From the NCBI GenBank assembly GCA_951804985.1, contig OX638130.1, positions 40,004,751 through 40,068,750 on the forward strand: a stretch of DNA of 64,000 nucleotides, in the 5' to 3' direction. Each line of letters opens with the position of its first letter. Position 1 is the first letter of the stretch. Below, in pieces: positions 47,144 through 56,615 of this stretch. The position numbers and the translations under genes are program-made. This DNA comes from Dryomyza anilis. Taxonomy: Eukaryota > Arthropoda > Insecta > Diptera > Dryomyzidae. The notes below the pieces were generated by a model that did not search any database, had not been told where the DNA came from, and worked only from the letters and a program-made list of their open reading frames with translations.

Positions 47144-47496
47144 GCAACGGTAGCTCAGTGGTTAGTGCGTTGGACTGCGAGCCGAAGGTCCCCGGTTCAA
47201 GACTGGACTGGGGCTAACAACATCTTTTCATAGAAATATTTTCTATATCGCGCTACCTCTCGTCAGTAAATGGCAAACCTACGAGAGTAAAACCATTGCC
47301 TATGAAAAAGCTCTCACCCGCCGTTCGGATTCGGCAATAAACTGTAGGTCCCACCACTTTCGGATTCGGCAATAAACTGTAGGTCCCACCACTTTGAGTA
47401 CAAATATAACACGCACAGCTCAAAATGGTGAGAGAGCTCGGCCGAAGTTCTATACAGGACTGTAGCGCCAAACCATTCTTATTATTAAAAAAAAAG
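47144..47496 (+). mobile_element. tRNA-derived SINE type 2, copy 3
   Basis: GCAACGGTAGCTCAGTGG head, B box GGTTCAAGAC, body to GGACTGTAGCGCC and an A tail near 47488-47496. It carries an internal tandem duplication of 35 bp (units from 47324 and 47359: TTCGGATTCGGCAATAAACT..CCACCAC). Inserted about 35 bp downstream of the type 1 SINE. Confidence 0.88.
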
Positions 47497-48033
47497 CCTT
47501 TATTTTCATTTCACAATACGCAATATATATACCTATATTTTTTTGTTTTGTTTGATTGAATATTAATTTTCAGAATATAAGAACATATTATTTCGTATTA
47601 AATGTCAAAAAATATCGTCAAATAAAATATCGTCAATAAAAGGTTCTTTGAATTATATGTATTTGATTATTCGTGATTGTTAGTGAGTGACAACGAATTT
47701 AAAAATAATAGCATTATTGTGATTATATGTATGTTTGGCATAACGATATCATAATTAAATAACCACGCTGCTTACTTTTAGCACTCATTATTACACATTA
47801 ATACTTTTCATATAGTTCAAAAGTTCTTTTTGGTGGAAGAATTTGTTTAAGTACCGTCAATTAATACCAGATAGTGGCTGTTTGTGAAATATCCAAATCA
47901 TCCGTAATTTACTGAACTCAAAATAGAAACAACAATGGAAATAAAATTATTAAGTTTAAATAAAAGATGTGTAATAAAAAAAAAGTTTAAGTTTATAATT
48001 ATATAATATAAATAAAAAAAAGTTTATATAAAA
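47497..48033. other. AT-rich spacer, no gene seen
   Basis: No recognisable feature. Confidence 0.4.
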
Positions 48034-48175
48034 CCAGTTGGGAAGGTTTGATCACATGGGAAATTTTAAATTTGGTGTTATTATGATAGTTAGGATTATC
48101 AAAATTATAGTCGGTCTAAGCCGACTATAAATACCCTACACATATGTGTGGTTATAAATTGGTAAGTGTACCGAA
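48034..48175 (+). mobile_element. DINE-1/Helentron-like element, copy 7, left part
   Basis: CCAGTTGGGAAGGTTTGATC to ATATGTGTGGTTA, then an internal deletion joining to AAATTGGTAAGTGTACCGAA. It continues at 51471-51672 after an RTE LINE and, after a further 3.2 kb insertion, ends at about 54916-54965. Confidence 0.8.
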
Positions 48176-48200
48176 AGGCAACGTGTCTGAGTGCTTCAAC

Positions 48201-48353
48201 ATGGCGAAGCCAGCGCAATCCTTGTCGGTGTCGTCTCAAGTCAACTCACTGGTCACCAGAATTGACAAATTGTCAAATGGTGACACCTCCACTTCGGTGG
48301 AAGTCCTCCTCGTGGAAGTCCCTGGAAACGGCGCTCTACACCACCCGGTGTAG
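48201..48353 (+). pseudogene. Upstream in-frame segment of the RTE LINE, ended by TAG
   Basis: 50 codons, MAKPAQSLSVSSQVNSLVTR through to PGNGALHHPV and TAG, in the same frame as the main ORF, which has no stop between this TAG and its first Met. It may be the true N-terminus cut by an amber mutation, or a short upstream ORF. Confidence 0.5.
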
Positions 48354-48365
48354 AAGTCGGCTAAA

Positions 48366-51300
48366 GTGAGTGGCGAGCATCTCCCTCAGAGTGAGGGTTC
48401 GTGCGTTGGGTTTGGGTCCCACCACGGAAAAAAACCTATGCGCCCAATGAAAACAAAAAAGAAGCCTCGGATAACGACCGATTACAACGATGACGACCCA
48501 CGCAAACGTTTTAAGGACCATGATTTACGGATATGCACCTGGAATGTCCGGACCCTTTATAGGGAAGGTGCCTCTATCCAGCTGGCAGATGTCCTCGAAA
48601 AATATAAGGCTGACATCACCGCTATCCAGGAGATGCGATGGACGGGACAGGGCTGTTCGAAACAAGCGTCCTGTGATATCTACTACAGCTGCCATGCGGA
48701 GAAACACGAATTTGGATGTGGATTTGTGGTCGACAAGAGACTCCGCCATCTTGTCTCTAGGTTCACGCCCGTGGACGAAAGGCTGGCAACAATCCGCATC
48801 AAGGCTAAATATTTCCATATCAGCCTAATTTGTGCACACGCTCCGACGAACGAGAAAGATGACGAGACAAAAGAGCGCTTCTACGAGCGCCTAGACAACG
48901 CATACGAGCGCTGCCCCCGCCACGATATCAAAATCGTGCTAGGCGATTTTAACGCCAAGGTGGGCAGAGAAGCCATCTATTGTCCCACAATCGGAAAATT
49001 TAGCCTCCATGCCAACACTTCCGATAACGGAACGAGGCTAATCGACTTCGCCGCAGCACGAAACATGGTAGTTAGTAGCACTAGATTCGAACATTTCGAT
49101 ATCCACAAGGCCACATGGTTGTCGCCCGATCAAAAAACTCGAAATCAAATTGATCACGTTGTGATTGACGGAAGGCACGCTTCAAGCGTGATGGACGTAC
49201 GCACTATCCGAAGTGCCAATATGGACTCGGATCATTACCTTGTAGCAGCCAAGGTCCGCACACGCTTAAGCGCTGCGAAGAACGTACGGAACCAAACGCA
49301 GAGAAAGCTAGACGTCGGAAAGCTGCAATCACAACAGACAACGCAAGCCTTTTCCACTCGACTCTCACACCTGCTTAGACAAAGCACTCCTCCTCTCGAT
49401 GATATAAGCGCGCAGTGGAATCATATCTCCTGCTCTATGCGTACGGCTGCCGAAGAGGTGCTTGGATTCCAACGCCCCTTGAGGAATCAGTGGTATGACC
49501 AAGAGTGTCGCGCGGCCACTGCAGAGAAAGACGCTGCGTACAAATCCACCCTGCAGTCAGTAGCTACGCGAGCTGCGAAGGAGCTATACAAAGAGAAGAG
49601 GAGGGAAGAGAGACGTCTTTTCAGGCGTAAAAAAAGCGAGGCAGAAAGACGTGAGTGTGAGGTGATTGAGATGCATGGGGACAGGAATGAGGCTCGAAAA
49701 TTCTTCGAGAAAATAAGACGCCTAGCCGGAGGTTCAAAATCCGGAGCCTCTTCCTGTAAAGATGAGAACGGAAATCTAGTGACAAATATCCAGAGCACAC
49801 TGAAAATATGGAGGGATCACTTCTCTAAACTGCTGACCGGTGATGATGACTTCAATTCCACCGATAGAGAAGCAAACCCGGCAACCCCAGTACTTGATGA
49901 CGACGTTGAGATTCCGCCACCCGACCATGACGAGGTCAGAACAGCCATTGCTCGGCTGAAAAACAACAAAGCCGCAGGTGCTGATGGCCTGCCTGCTGAA
50001 TTGTTTAAGACCGGAGGCGAAGAGCTAATAGAGAGCATGCACGAGCTCGTAAGCAGAATATGGTCGGATGAAAGCATGCCAAGTGACTGGAACCTCAGTG
50101 TACTCTGCCCAATCCTTAAGAAAGGGGATCCCACTATCTGCGCTAACTACCGTGGGATCAGCCTACTCAATATCGCATACAAGGTTCTATCGAGCGTATT
50201 ATGTGAAAGACTGAAGCCCATCGTCAACAGACTGATTGGACCTTATCAGTGCGGCTTCAGACCTGGAAAGTCCACCATAGACCAGATTTTCACATTGCGC
50301 CTAATCCAGGAAAAGACCCTAGAAAAACAGATCGACACCTACCACCTATTAGTCGACTATAAAGCCGCCTTCGACACTCCGATAAGGGAACGATTATACG
50401 CCGCAATGTCTGAGTTCGGTATACCTGCGAAACTTATAAGGCTTTGCAGGATGACCCTGAGCAACACACGTTGCTCAGTGAGAATAGGAAAAGACCTCTC
50501 CGAGCCATTTCATACCGAACGAGGTTTCAGACAGGGTGACTCCCTATTGTGCGACTTTTTTAACTTATTGATGGAGAAAATAGTTCGAGCTGCCGAACTC
50601 CGTCAAAGCGGCACTATCCTCAACAAAAGTGTCATGCTGCTCGCATATGCCGACGATATTGATATCATTGGCAGGAGCACACGAGCAGTCAGCGCAGCAT
50701 TCTCCAGATTGGAGAAAGAGTCGCGTCGAATGGGTCTAGCGGTGAACGAGGACAAGACGAAGTTCCTTGTGTCAACAAGCAAAAAAGAGTCCGTGCGTCT
50801 TGGACAAAAAGCTGATTTTGACACACACAAGTTCGACATTGTGAAGGACTTCATCTATCTGGGATCCAGCGTAAACAGCAACAACGACGTCAGCCTGGAG
50901 ATCAAACGGAGAATAACTCTTGCCAACAGGTGCTACTTTGGGCTCAGTAGGCAATTAAGAAGCAGAGCCCTCTCTCGCCGGACAAAAATAACGCTCTACA
51001 AGTCACTCATCATGCCCGTCCTACTTTATGGTGCAGAAACATGGACGCTGGCCACCACCGATGATAGAGTACTGGGAGCGTTCGAGAGAAAGATTCTCCG
51101 TAAAATCTTTGGCCCTATCTGCTTTGCTAACGAGTATCGAATCAGGATGAACCACGAGCTGTATGAGTTATTCGACGACATTGACATAGTCAAGCGCATC
51201 AAGATCCAGCGGCTTCGCTGGCTAGGTCATGTCGAACGAATGGATGAAAACACTCCAGCCAAGAAGGTGCTTGAATCGAAACTCGAAGGTGGACAGCGTA

Positions 51301-51446
51301 GAAGAGGGCGTCCAAATCTGCGTTGGAAAGACCAAGTTGAGGACAACCTGGCAACGCTTGGTATTTCTAACTGGCGTCAGCGCGCGCAAAGCAGATCCGA
51401 CTGGCGCGGCTTCATCTCAGCGGCCAAAACCGATCCACGGTTGTAA
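48366..51446 (+). CDS. RTE LINE polyprotein: endonuclease and reverse transcriptase
   Basis: Uninterrupted 1,026-codon frame. The endonuclease is at about residues 55-300: RICTWNVRTL (catalytic Asn), AIQEMRW (Glu), LGDFNAKVG (Asp/Asn), DSDHYLV (Asp/His). Reverse transcriptase is at about 525-800: NNKAAGADGLPAELF, ILKKGDPTICANYRGISLLN, GFRPGKSTIDQIF, VDYKAAFDT near 662-670 and YADD at 761-764. The C-terminal region WLGHVERMDE..RRRGRPNLRWKDQVEDNL is characteristic of RTE. The same frame is open upstream from ATG 48201 (MAKPAQSLSVSSQVNSLVTR) with a single TAG at 48351-48353, so the native start may be 48201 with a nonsense mutation, or the upstream part may be leader. All visible catalytic residues are intact; activity cannot be judged from sequence alone. 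Confidence 0.9.
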   Translation: MSGEHLPQSEGSCVGFGSHHGKKPMRPMKTKKKPRITTDYNDDDPRKRFKDHDLRICTWNVRTLYREGASIQLADVLEKYKADITAIQEMRWTGQGCSKQASCDIYYSCHAEKHEFGCGFVVDKRLRHLVSRFTPVDERLATIRIKAKYFHISLICAHAPTNEKDDETKERFYERLDNAYERCPRHDIKIVLGDFNAKVGREAIYCPTIGKFSLHANTSDNGTRLIDFAAARNMVVSSTRFEHFDIHKATWLSPDQKTRNQIDHVVIDGRHASSVMDVRTIRSANMDSDHYLVAAKVRTRLSAAKNVRNQTQRKLDVGKLQSQQTTQAFSTRLSHLLRQSTPPLDDISAQWNHISCSMRTAAEEVLGFQRPLRNQWYDQECRAATAEKDAAYKSTLQSVATRAAKELYKEKRREERRLFRRKKSEAERRECEVIEMHGDRNEARKFFEKIRRLAGGSKSGASSCKDENGNLVTNIQSTLKIWRDHFSKLLTGDDDFNSTDREANPATPVLDDDVEIPPPDHDEVRTAIARLKNNKAAGADGLPAELFKTGGEELIESMHELVSRIWSDESMPSDWNLSVLCPILKKGDPTICANYRGISLLNIAYKVLSSVLCERLKPIVNRLIGPYQCGFRPGKSTIDQIFTLRLIQEKTLEKQIDTYHLLVDYKAAFDTPIRERLYAAMSEFGIPAKLIRLCRMTLSNTRCSVRIGKDLSEPFHTERGFRQGDSLLCDFFNLLMEKIVRAAELRQSGTILNKSVMLLAYADDIDIIGRSTRAVSAAFSRLEKESRRMGLAVNEDKTKFLVSTSKKESVRLGQKADFDTHKFDIVKDFIYLGSSVNSNNDVSLEIKRRITLANRCYFGLSRQLRSRALSRRTKITLYKSLIMPVLLYGAETWTLATTDDRVLGAFERKILRKIFGPICFANEYRIRMNHELYELFDDIDIVKRIKIQRLRWLGHVERMDENTPAKKVLESKLEGGQRRRGRPNLRWKDQVEDNLATLGISNWRQRAQSRSDWRGFISAAKTDPRL

Positions 51447-51470
51447 GGGCCATTTAAGTAAGTAAGTAAG

Positions 51471-51672
51471 TAAGTGTACCGAATTTCGATTTTTTTTTTT
51501 GGGAACCATAAGTCGTATCGCGGGAAAACATTATTTCCATGTATTTGAGCATGAAGTCAATATATATTTGACCAAAAAAGTTTACCTAAGCACGTATACA
51601 GTAAAACTGAACTGTAGATGTACATTTTACATGAGTTATTTGAATATAAATGTTTAGATCACAGTTCACAAT
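51471..51672 (+). mobile_element. DINE-1/Helentron-like element, copy 7, middle part
   Basis: Resumes TAAGTGTACCGAATTTCG after the RTE insertion and runs to TTCACAATGGACC. There it is abruptly joined to Harbinger intron sequence. Confidence 0.8.
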
Positions 51673-51782
51673 GGACCCAGATAAAATAAGTGCAGAATTG
51701 AGACTCAAAACAGTAAACGGTATTCGAAAATGCAGATAGGTGGTTTTGCAGTATCAGAGACGAAATGTTGTTTTAGTCTTAC

Positions 51783-52008
51783 CTCAATAACAACATGCTT
51801 CCCATCTATTGCTCCAATGTAATGAGGGAATTGCCATATTTCCTCGAAATCAGATGCAATTGTTGACAGAGAACTTTGTGTGATCCTCGGAAAAATTTTT
51901 CCCTCAGATGCAACGCACCACAAGTTTCTGGAGTTATCCGATGAACTACTGTCGGCGAACATTTGTAGCTTATTGCAGTGCTGCGTTGTGATTCACCAGT
52001 AGCAGGAA
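51783..52008 (-). pseudogene. Harbinger transposase exon 2, locus B
   Basis: Better preserved than locus A: SSSDNSRNLWCVASEGKIFP, then FEEIWQFPHYIGAIDGKHVV, ending at the donor GTAAGA. IGAIDGKH holds the first catalytic Asp. The exon start (ATGESQRS) is in another frame, so one indel remains. No downstream exons exist at this locus. Confidence 0.85.
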
Positions 52009-52096
52009 TCTATCGAAGAATTATTTGTTTTAAATAATAATTTTAATAGTTTTGTACAATAAAACCCAAACTTCGCAGAATTTGAGCTGTACATAC

Positions 52097-52425
52097 CTTA
52101 ATGTAATTGCTAACCGACAACCAGCACTGATAGGTTCACGCGTATTCCACTGTTTTGTGATACATGGCGCCACACCAGAATGCATATCCTCGAATTGTGA
52201 CGCACTCATTCGAATGTACTGATGAAGCAGTTCTCCGTCCGACATTTTCAATTTTAGAAAGTGCGTTATATATGAATCGTCAGTTGGACGATTTTGATAA
52301 AAATCTCTAACCCAGAATCTTTTCCGTTTTTTAGGAACTTCTTCATTTTCATCAGATGATGACATAATTCCCATTAAATCCATTTTCAAATGATCCATAA
52401 CTAACATTATGTTTTTATTATCCAA
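52097..52425 (-). pseudogene. Harbinger transposase exon 1, locus B
   Basis: Same as 43998-44326 with a few substitutions (SSDENEE for SSTDEDEE, EDMHSGVAP for EELHAGVSP). Open to the donor AAG/GTATGT at 52096. Because exons 3-5 are missing, no full transposase can be made here. Confidence 0.88.
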
Positions 52426-53484
52426 ATGTAGATACTAATCGGTAAAAGTACATTTCACCCATAGAACTATTACTGCACTATACAGACCTAAGTAAATTCT
52501 AATAAAATTGCCACGGTTTTGACAAATAATTAAAATAAAAAATGTGCTAAGACCCCTGTTGAATTGAGTACTAAGAAATTGGTACATCTATTTAAAGATA
52601 TAGTCCATAAAGTGCTACGATTGCCCGATTATACAACTTTGTAATCTTGAGCTAGCTTTGAACAGCTGTGCAACTGCAACATATTTCTTGCAATGGTAAA
52701 ATATATTAAGCCACGCAGACAACTGCAAATTTGCATTGACTAAATTCACCGACCGACCTATTTTTATTCCAATTATTTTCCAAAAACAAGGGTGCAATTT
52801 TTTAATTTGCTTAGACTGGTAAAGCGCAATCAGCTGAATTATGAGCATTCCAGTTATCGGTTAAATTCATTTTAGCCTAGAAGGAAGTATACTTTTTAAT
52901 TTAAAAGAGACATTTGAATATTTCAAATAACGTTTTTTTTTTTTTAAATGTCATGGTTTATAGCAACAATTATATATTCCTTTCACTTATTTATAGCAAA
53001 TAATGTCTAGTGAAATCGCTGGGAGGATAGCGAAAGATAGCATGGAAACCATGCATAACTTTGTTCTACAAGGATCTTAATCTGGAATGAAACCTATCAA
53101 TTGTGGTTGATTTTGGTCTCCCGATTCTTGCTGCGTACTCAGAATTTTCCCTTTACGTCGAGATTTTGCACAAAATCGAGTCAAAAAAAAAGGCACTTTA
53201 TATCGCAAGTTATTGCACGATTTCGACATGTTGCAGACGCAAACTTTATCACAAAATAAAATATGAACCTTGCCCTACGGATAATTGTCAAAAACAATTC
53301 TTAGCATCTGGTGTACGCATTATGGGAAAACATGATGGGGAAAATTGCACTGCTTAATCTCATGGTGTGTATCTGATTCAGCAGGCTTTAATGGGTTAAA
53401 AAATCAAATATGCATCCGTCGTCAACGAATGCTTCTGAGCGACTGAACTGATTTTTTTGAAAATTTGACATGAACAAAAATAAA

Positions 53485-54127
53485 ACTGTTGGGAAGGTTA
53501 GATCACATGGGACATTTTAATGTAGGTGTTATTATGATAGTTAGGATCTAAGCCGACTATACACATATGTGTAGTTACCATTCAAAGTGGTATATAGTTC
53601 ACCAGGGAATACGAATCCTGAAAATAACTACAAACTTTCAATTGCTGAAGAATTTCCATTCATTTGATACCCATATTTACAAATGAGTAGGTATACCGAA
53701 TTTCGTTTTTTTTTTTTGGAACCACAAGTCGTTTCGCGGGAAAACATTATTTTCATGTCTTTGTGCATGAAGTCAATATATATTTGACCAAAAAATTTTA
53801 CCTAAGCATGTAAACAGTAAAATTGAGCTGTAGATGTAAATTTTATATGAGGTATTTTAATATAAATGATCAGATCACAGGTCACAATGAACCGATCTAG
53901 CCAATTTGTTCGCACATACAGCGTAGGTATATAAGTAAGCTAAGTTATCAGTTTCATTCATCTAACTCTTCAATTTTTTATGAAGTAGGGATTTCAACAG
54001 AAAGACAGACGGACATCGCTAAATCGACTCAAGAGATCATGCTGATCAAGAATATATACTTTTCCATACCGGAGATGCTTCCTTCTGGGTGTTACAAACG
54101 GCATTCACTCTTAGTGTAGGGTATAAA
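53485..54127 (+). mobile_element. DINE-1/Helentron-like element, copy 8 (duplicate of copy 6)
   Basis: Copy of 45356-46026 carried in the 3.2 kb segmental duplication. It has lost the TATCAAAATTATAGTCGG part of the hairpin (GTTAGGATCTAAGCCGAC), a deletion at the same spot as the filler insertion in copy 4. Confidence 0.78.
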
Positions 54128-54915
54128 AATGCGACACCCTACAACAACTCTTTATCAAAATTAAATTTATAATATTGTATGCACGCGGCTGTAGTTGTAA
54201 TATGTATTGAACATTTTATTTTAAATAATGGCAGATTTGGAACTATTTTTCGTGACGAAGATGAAGTTTATCATAAACTAGTTTAAAGTAAATAAATTTT
54301 TTGTACATAACAAGTATTAAAAAAAAAATGATGGTTGTTAACTATTTAATAGTTGGCAAAAGATTGGCTACTATTATAATAGTAAATTCCCGTCACAATG
54401 AAATACAAAAGAATCACATTAAAAGCGCGTAACTTCTTATAAAGCCTTATTTCTCGCTAGGAAATAGTCATTCATTTGCTTGCTCCTCAAATAAATTTCA
54501 TCATTCACTATTTTCAGTCAATGAGTGAAAAACATAAATGGAATTTTATGCCATTATTACCTTGATAACCGACACTTATAGTTCATTTTTATTTAGTTTT
54601 TCAAAGAGAAATGTCTCTAGCCGCTTCAACAGACAGATCAGGTGATTTGAAAAACAATATAATTGAATCACGTGAGCTGAACTGAATCTGGATATTAACT
54701 GTGGAAATTTGCACTAGTCATTCACTTTGGAGTACTAAATAAAACAACACGGACTAAATAAAATACTTAATTTATATGTTTTCAATTTTAATATCTGCAT
54801 CGTTTAAGAACATTTTTTCGAATAACATAAAATGTGTATCTAATCGTATCTAATGTAAACGAAACATTTTTAAAGTTATTGAAATCTTTTTTGAAACTCA
54901 AAAATGTTAATAAAA

Positions 54916-54966
54916 TTAACCAAATTGAATATACCCTTTCACTCTTAGTCTAGGGTTTAAAAAGGG
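54916..54966 (+). mobile_element. DINE-1/Helentron-like element, copy 7, right end
   Basis: CCAAATTGAATATACCCTTTC to GTCTAGGGTTTAAAAA, the usual right terminus. It pairs with 48034-51672. Confidence 0.75.
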
Positions 54967-55001
54967 AAACAATTAATATTGTGTAAAAAAATATTAACAC
55001 T

Positions 55002-55495
55002 AAATGAAACTCATAATTTAGATTACTTATATACCTACGCAGTTTGTGCGAAAAAATTAGGCATATCTGTCAATTGTGACCTGTGATCTGACCATTTATA
55101 TTTAAATAACTAATATAAAATTTACATCTACAGTTCAGTTTTGCTGTATACGTGCTTAGGTAAACTTTTTTGTATAATGACTTCAGGCTCAAAAACATGG
55201 AAATAATGTTTTCCCGCGAAACGACTTGTGGTTCCCAAAAAAAAATCGAAATTCGGTACACTTACCTATTTGTAAATATGGGTATCAAATGAAAGAAAAT
55301 TCTTCAGCGATTGAAAGTTTGTAGTTATTTTCAGGATTTGTATACCCTGGTGACCTATATACCACTTTGAATGGTAACAACACATATGTGTAGGGTATTT
55401 ATAGTCGGCTTAGACCGACTATAATTTTGATAATCCTAACTATCATAATAACACCAAATTTAAAATTTCCCATGTGATCTAACCTTCCCAACTGG
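55002..55495 (-). mobile_element. DINE-1/Helentron-like element, copy 9, truncated
   Basis: Inverted; hairpin end complete (GATCTAACCTTCCCAACTGG at 55495), microsatellite end missing. Confidence 0.78.
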
Positions 55496-55854
55496 TTTAC
55501 ATTTATATGAAATATAAACAACAATAGGTTTACATTTAAATAAAATGTTTTTCACATTCAAACATTTATATGTTTGCAAGAACGCCAAAAATTATGCTGT
55601 TATTATGTTTGGCTGTTATTATAATAATGTTTGGCAATGAAATAATACTTTTGTTTGCATAAAGCTCCAAATATATATGTAATGCTTGCAAAATTATGTA
55701 TGCGATAACCTTTTTTTTGTAGCGTGTACTGATAAATTTTAAATACATAACAAAACTTTCATATTATGGAACTTAATACATTTATTGTAACATTTTTGAA
55801 AATAGATTTAAATAATTTTAAAAAATGTTTCGTTTACATCAGATACGTTATGTC
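55496..55854. other. AT-rich spacer, no gene seen
   Basis: No recognisable feature; left flank of Ty3/gypsy element 2. Confidence 0.4.
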
Positions 55855-56615
55855 TGTTGCGGGCTCCAGGAGTCTTTTGTACTTGCCTTTATTGATGAAA
55901 TCGTCAGTGACAATTTTCCCTCGAAGTCCACAATTCTTTCCTAACATTTATTATTAAATAAAAACGCAAGGATATTTTAGACTTGCTTTATACTTTTATT
56001 AATTATTTTTAAGTATTTTTACAAGCTTGAGTTTAAACTGAAAACACGTCTGCACTTTAGGCAATTAAAATCATAATGCTTAAAAACTAAACTTAACCTT
56101 TACTCATCACCTCGGTATCGTGCGACTCACGAACCCCTTGCTTATACTTATTTCTTAAAAGACAACTCATAAATGCAAGCAAGCATATTCTTAAATCTAC
56201 GTACTACTAAAAACCTCATGAACCCCACATCAGATATTTACTAATATTGTGAAATCATTAATTGAGAAAATTCCAATGTGCTAAATTCTTAATTGGTTCC
56301 CATGCTGGCGTTAGTCTTGACTTAAATTACAACCAATGCTTTTGTTGTTGCTTTTAAATAGACGGCACACTTGCTAGCGTGTGCCTCGGATCAAATTGCA
56401 ACCAGTGCATTTTTCGTTGCTTTCAAGCGGGCTTAATTTTATATCCTGAAAGTATGCACTCATAAACATTATGTACTTGTTCCAGTTACGTCGTAGACGT
56501 TATGTTAAGTTAACATGCATCAGTTATTGTGCTTTTAGATTTGAACTTTATGTGCATACTGGTTATGTGCAGGCTTTCTTAAATACAACAAAAAAAACGT
56601 TTCTGATTCACAACA
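55855..56615 (-). mobile_element. 3' LTR of Ty3/gypsy element 2 (minus strand)
   Basis: Read on the minus strand it starts TGTTGTGAATCAGAAACG just after a polypurine tract (AATAAGGGGGGAAGA, plus positions 56616-56630) and ends CCCGCAACA. A poly-A signal AATAAA is present near the end of the proposed R. The right edge is well supported by the polypurine tract. The left edge at 55855 is inferred from the TG..CA rule only, because the partner LTR lies beyond the window. Confidence 0.6.

Larger units (their letters stand above)
48176..51470 (+). mobile_element. RTE-clade LINE, nearly full length
   Basis: 3.3 kb non-LTR retrotransposon flanked by 13 bp duplications TAAGTGTACCGAA (48163-48175 and 51471-51483). 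It has a very short 3' UTR ending in (TAAG)n, the short-tandem tail typical of RTE elements. It encodes one apurinic-type endonuclease and reverse transcriptase protein, with no RNase H and no Cys/His finger. Its base composition (about 50% GC) contrasts with the AT-rich surroundings. It inserted into a DINE-like element. Confidence 0.93.
51673..54915. repeat. 3.2 kb copy of 43476-46830 inserted in a DINE-like element
   Basis: Copies the Harbinger exon 2 and exon 1 region, the right terminus, the flank with DINE-like copy 6 and the following spacer, about 8.1 kb downstream of the original (offset 8,099 bp for 44326/52425 and 45004/53103). Its left edge joins DINE sequence at GGACC and its right edge joins the DINE tail CCAAATTGAATATACCC, so it lies within one DINE-like element. 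It lacks the 114 bp SINE fragment of locus A. The ends do not coincide with transposon termini, so this is segmental copying and not transposition. Confidence 0.85.
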
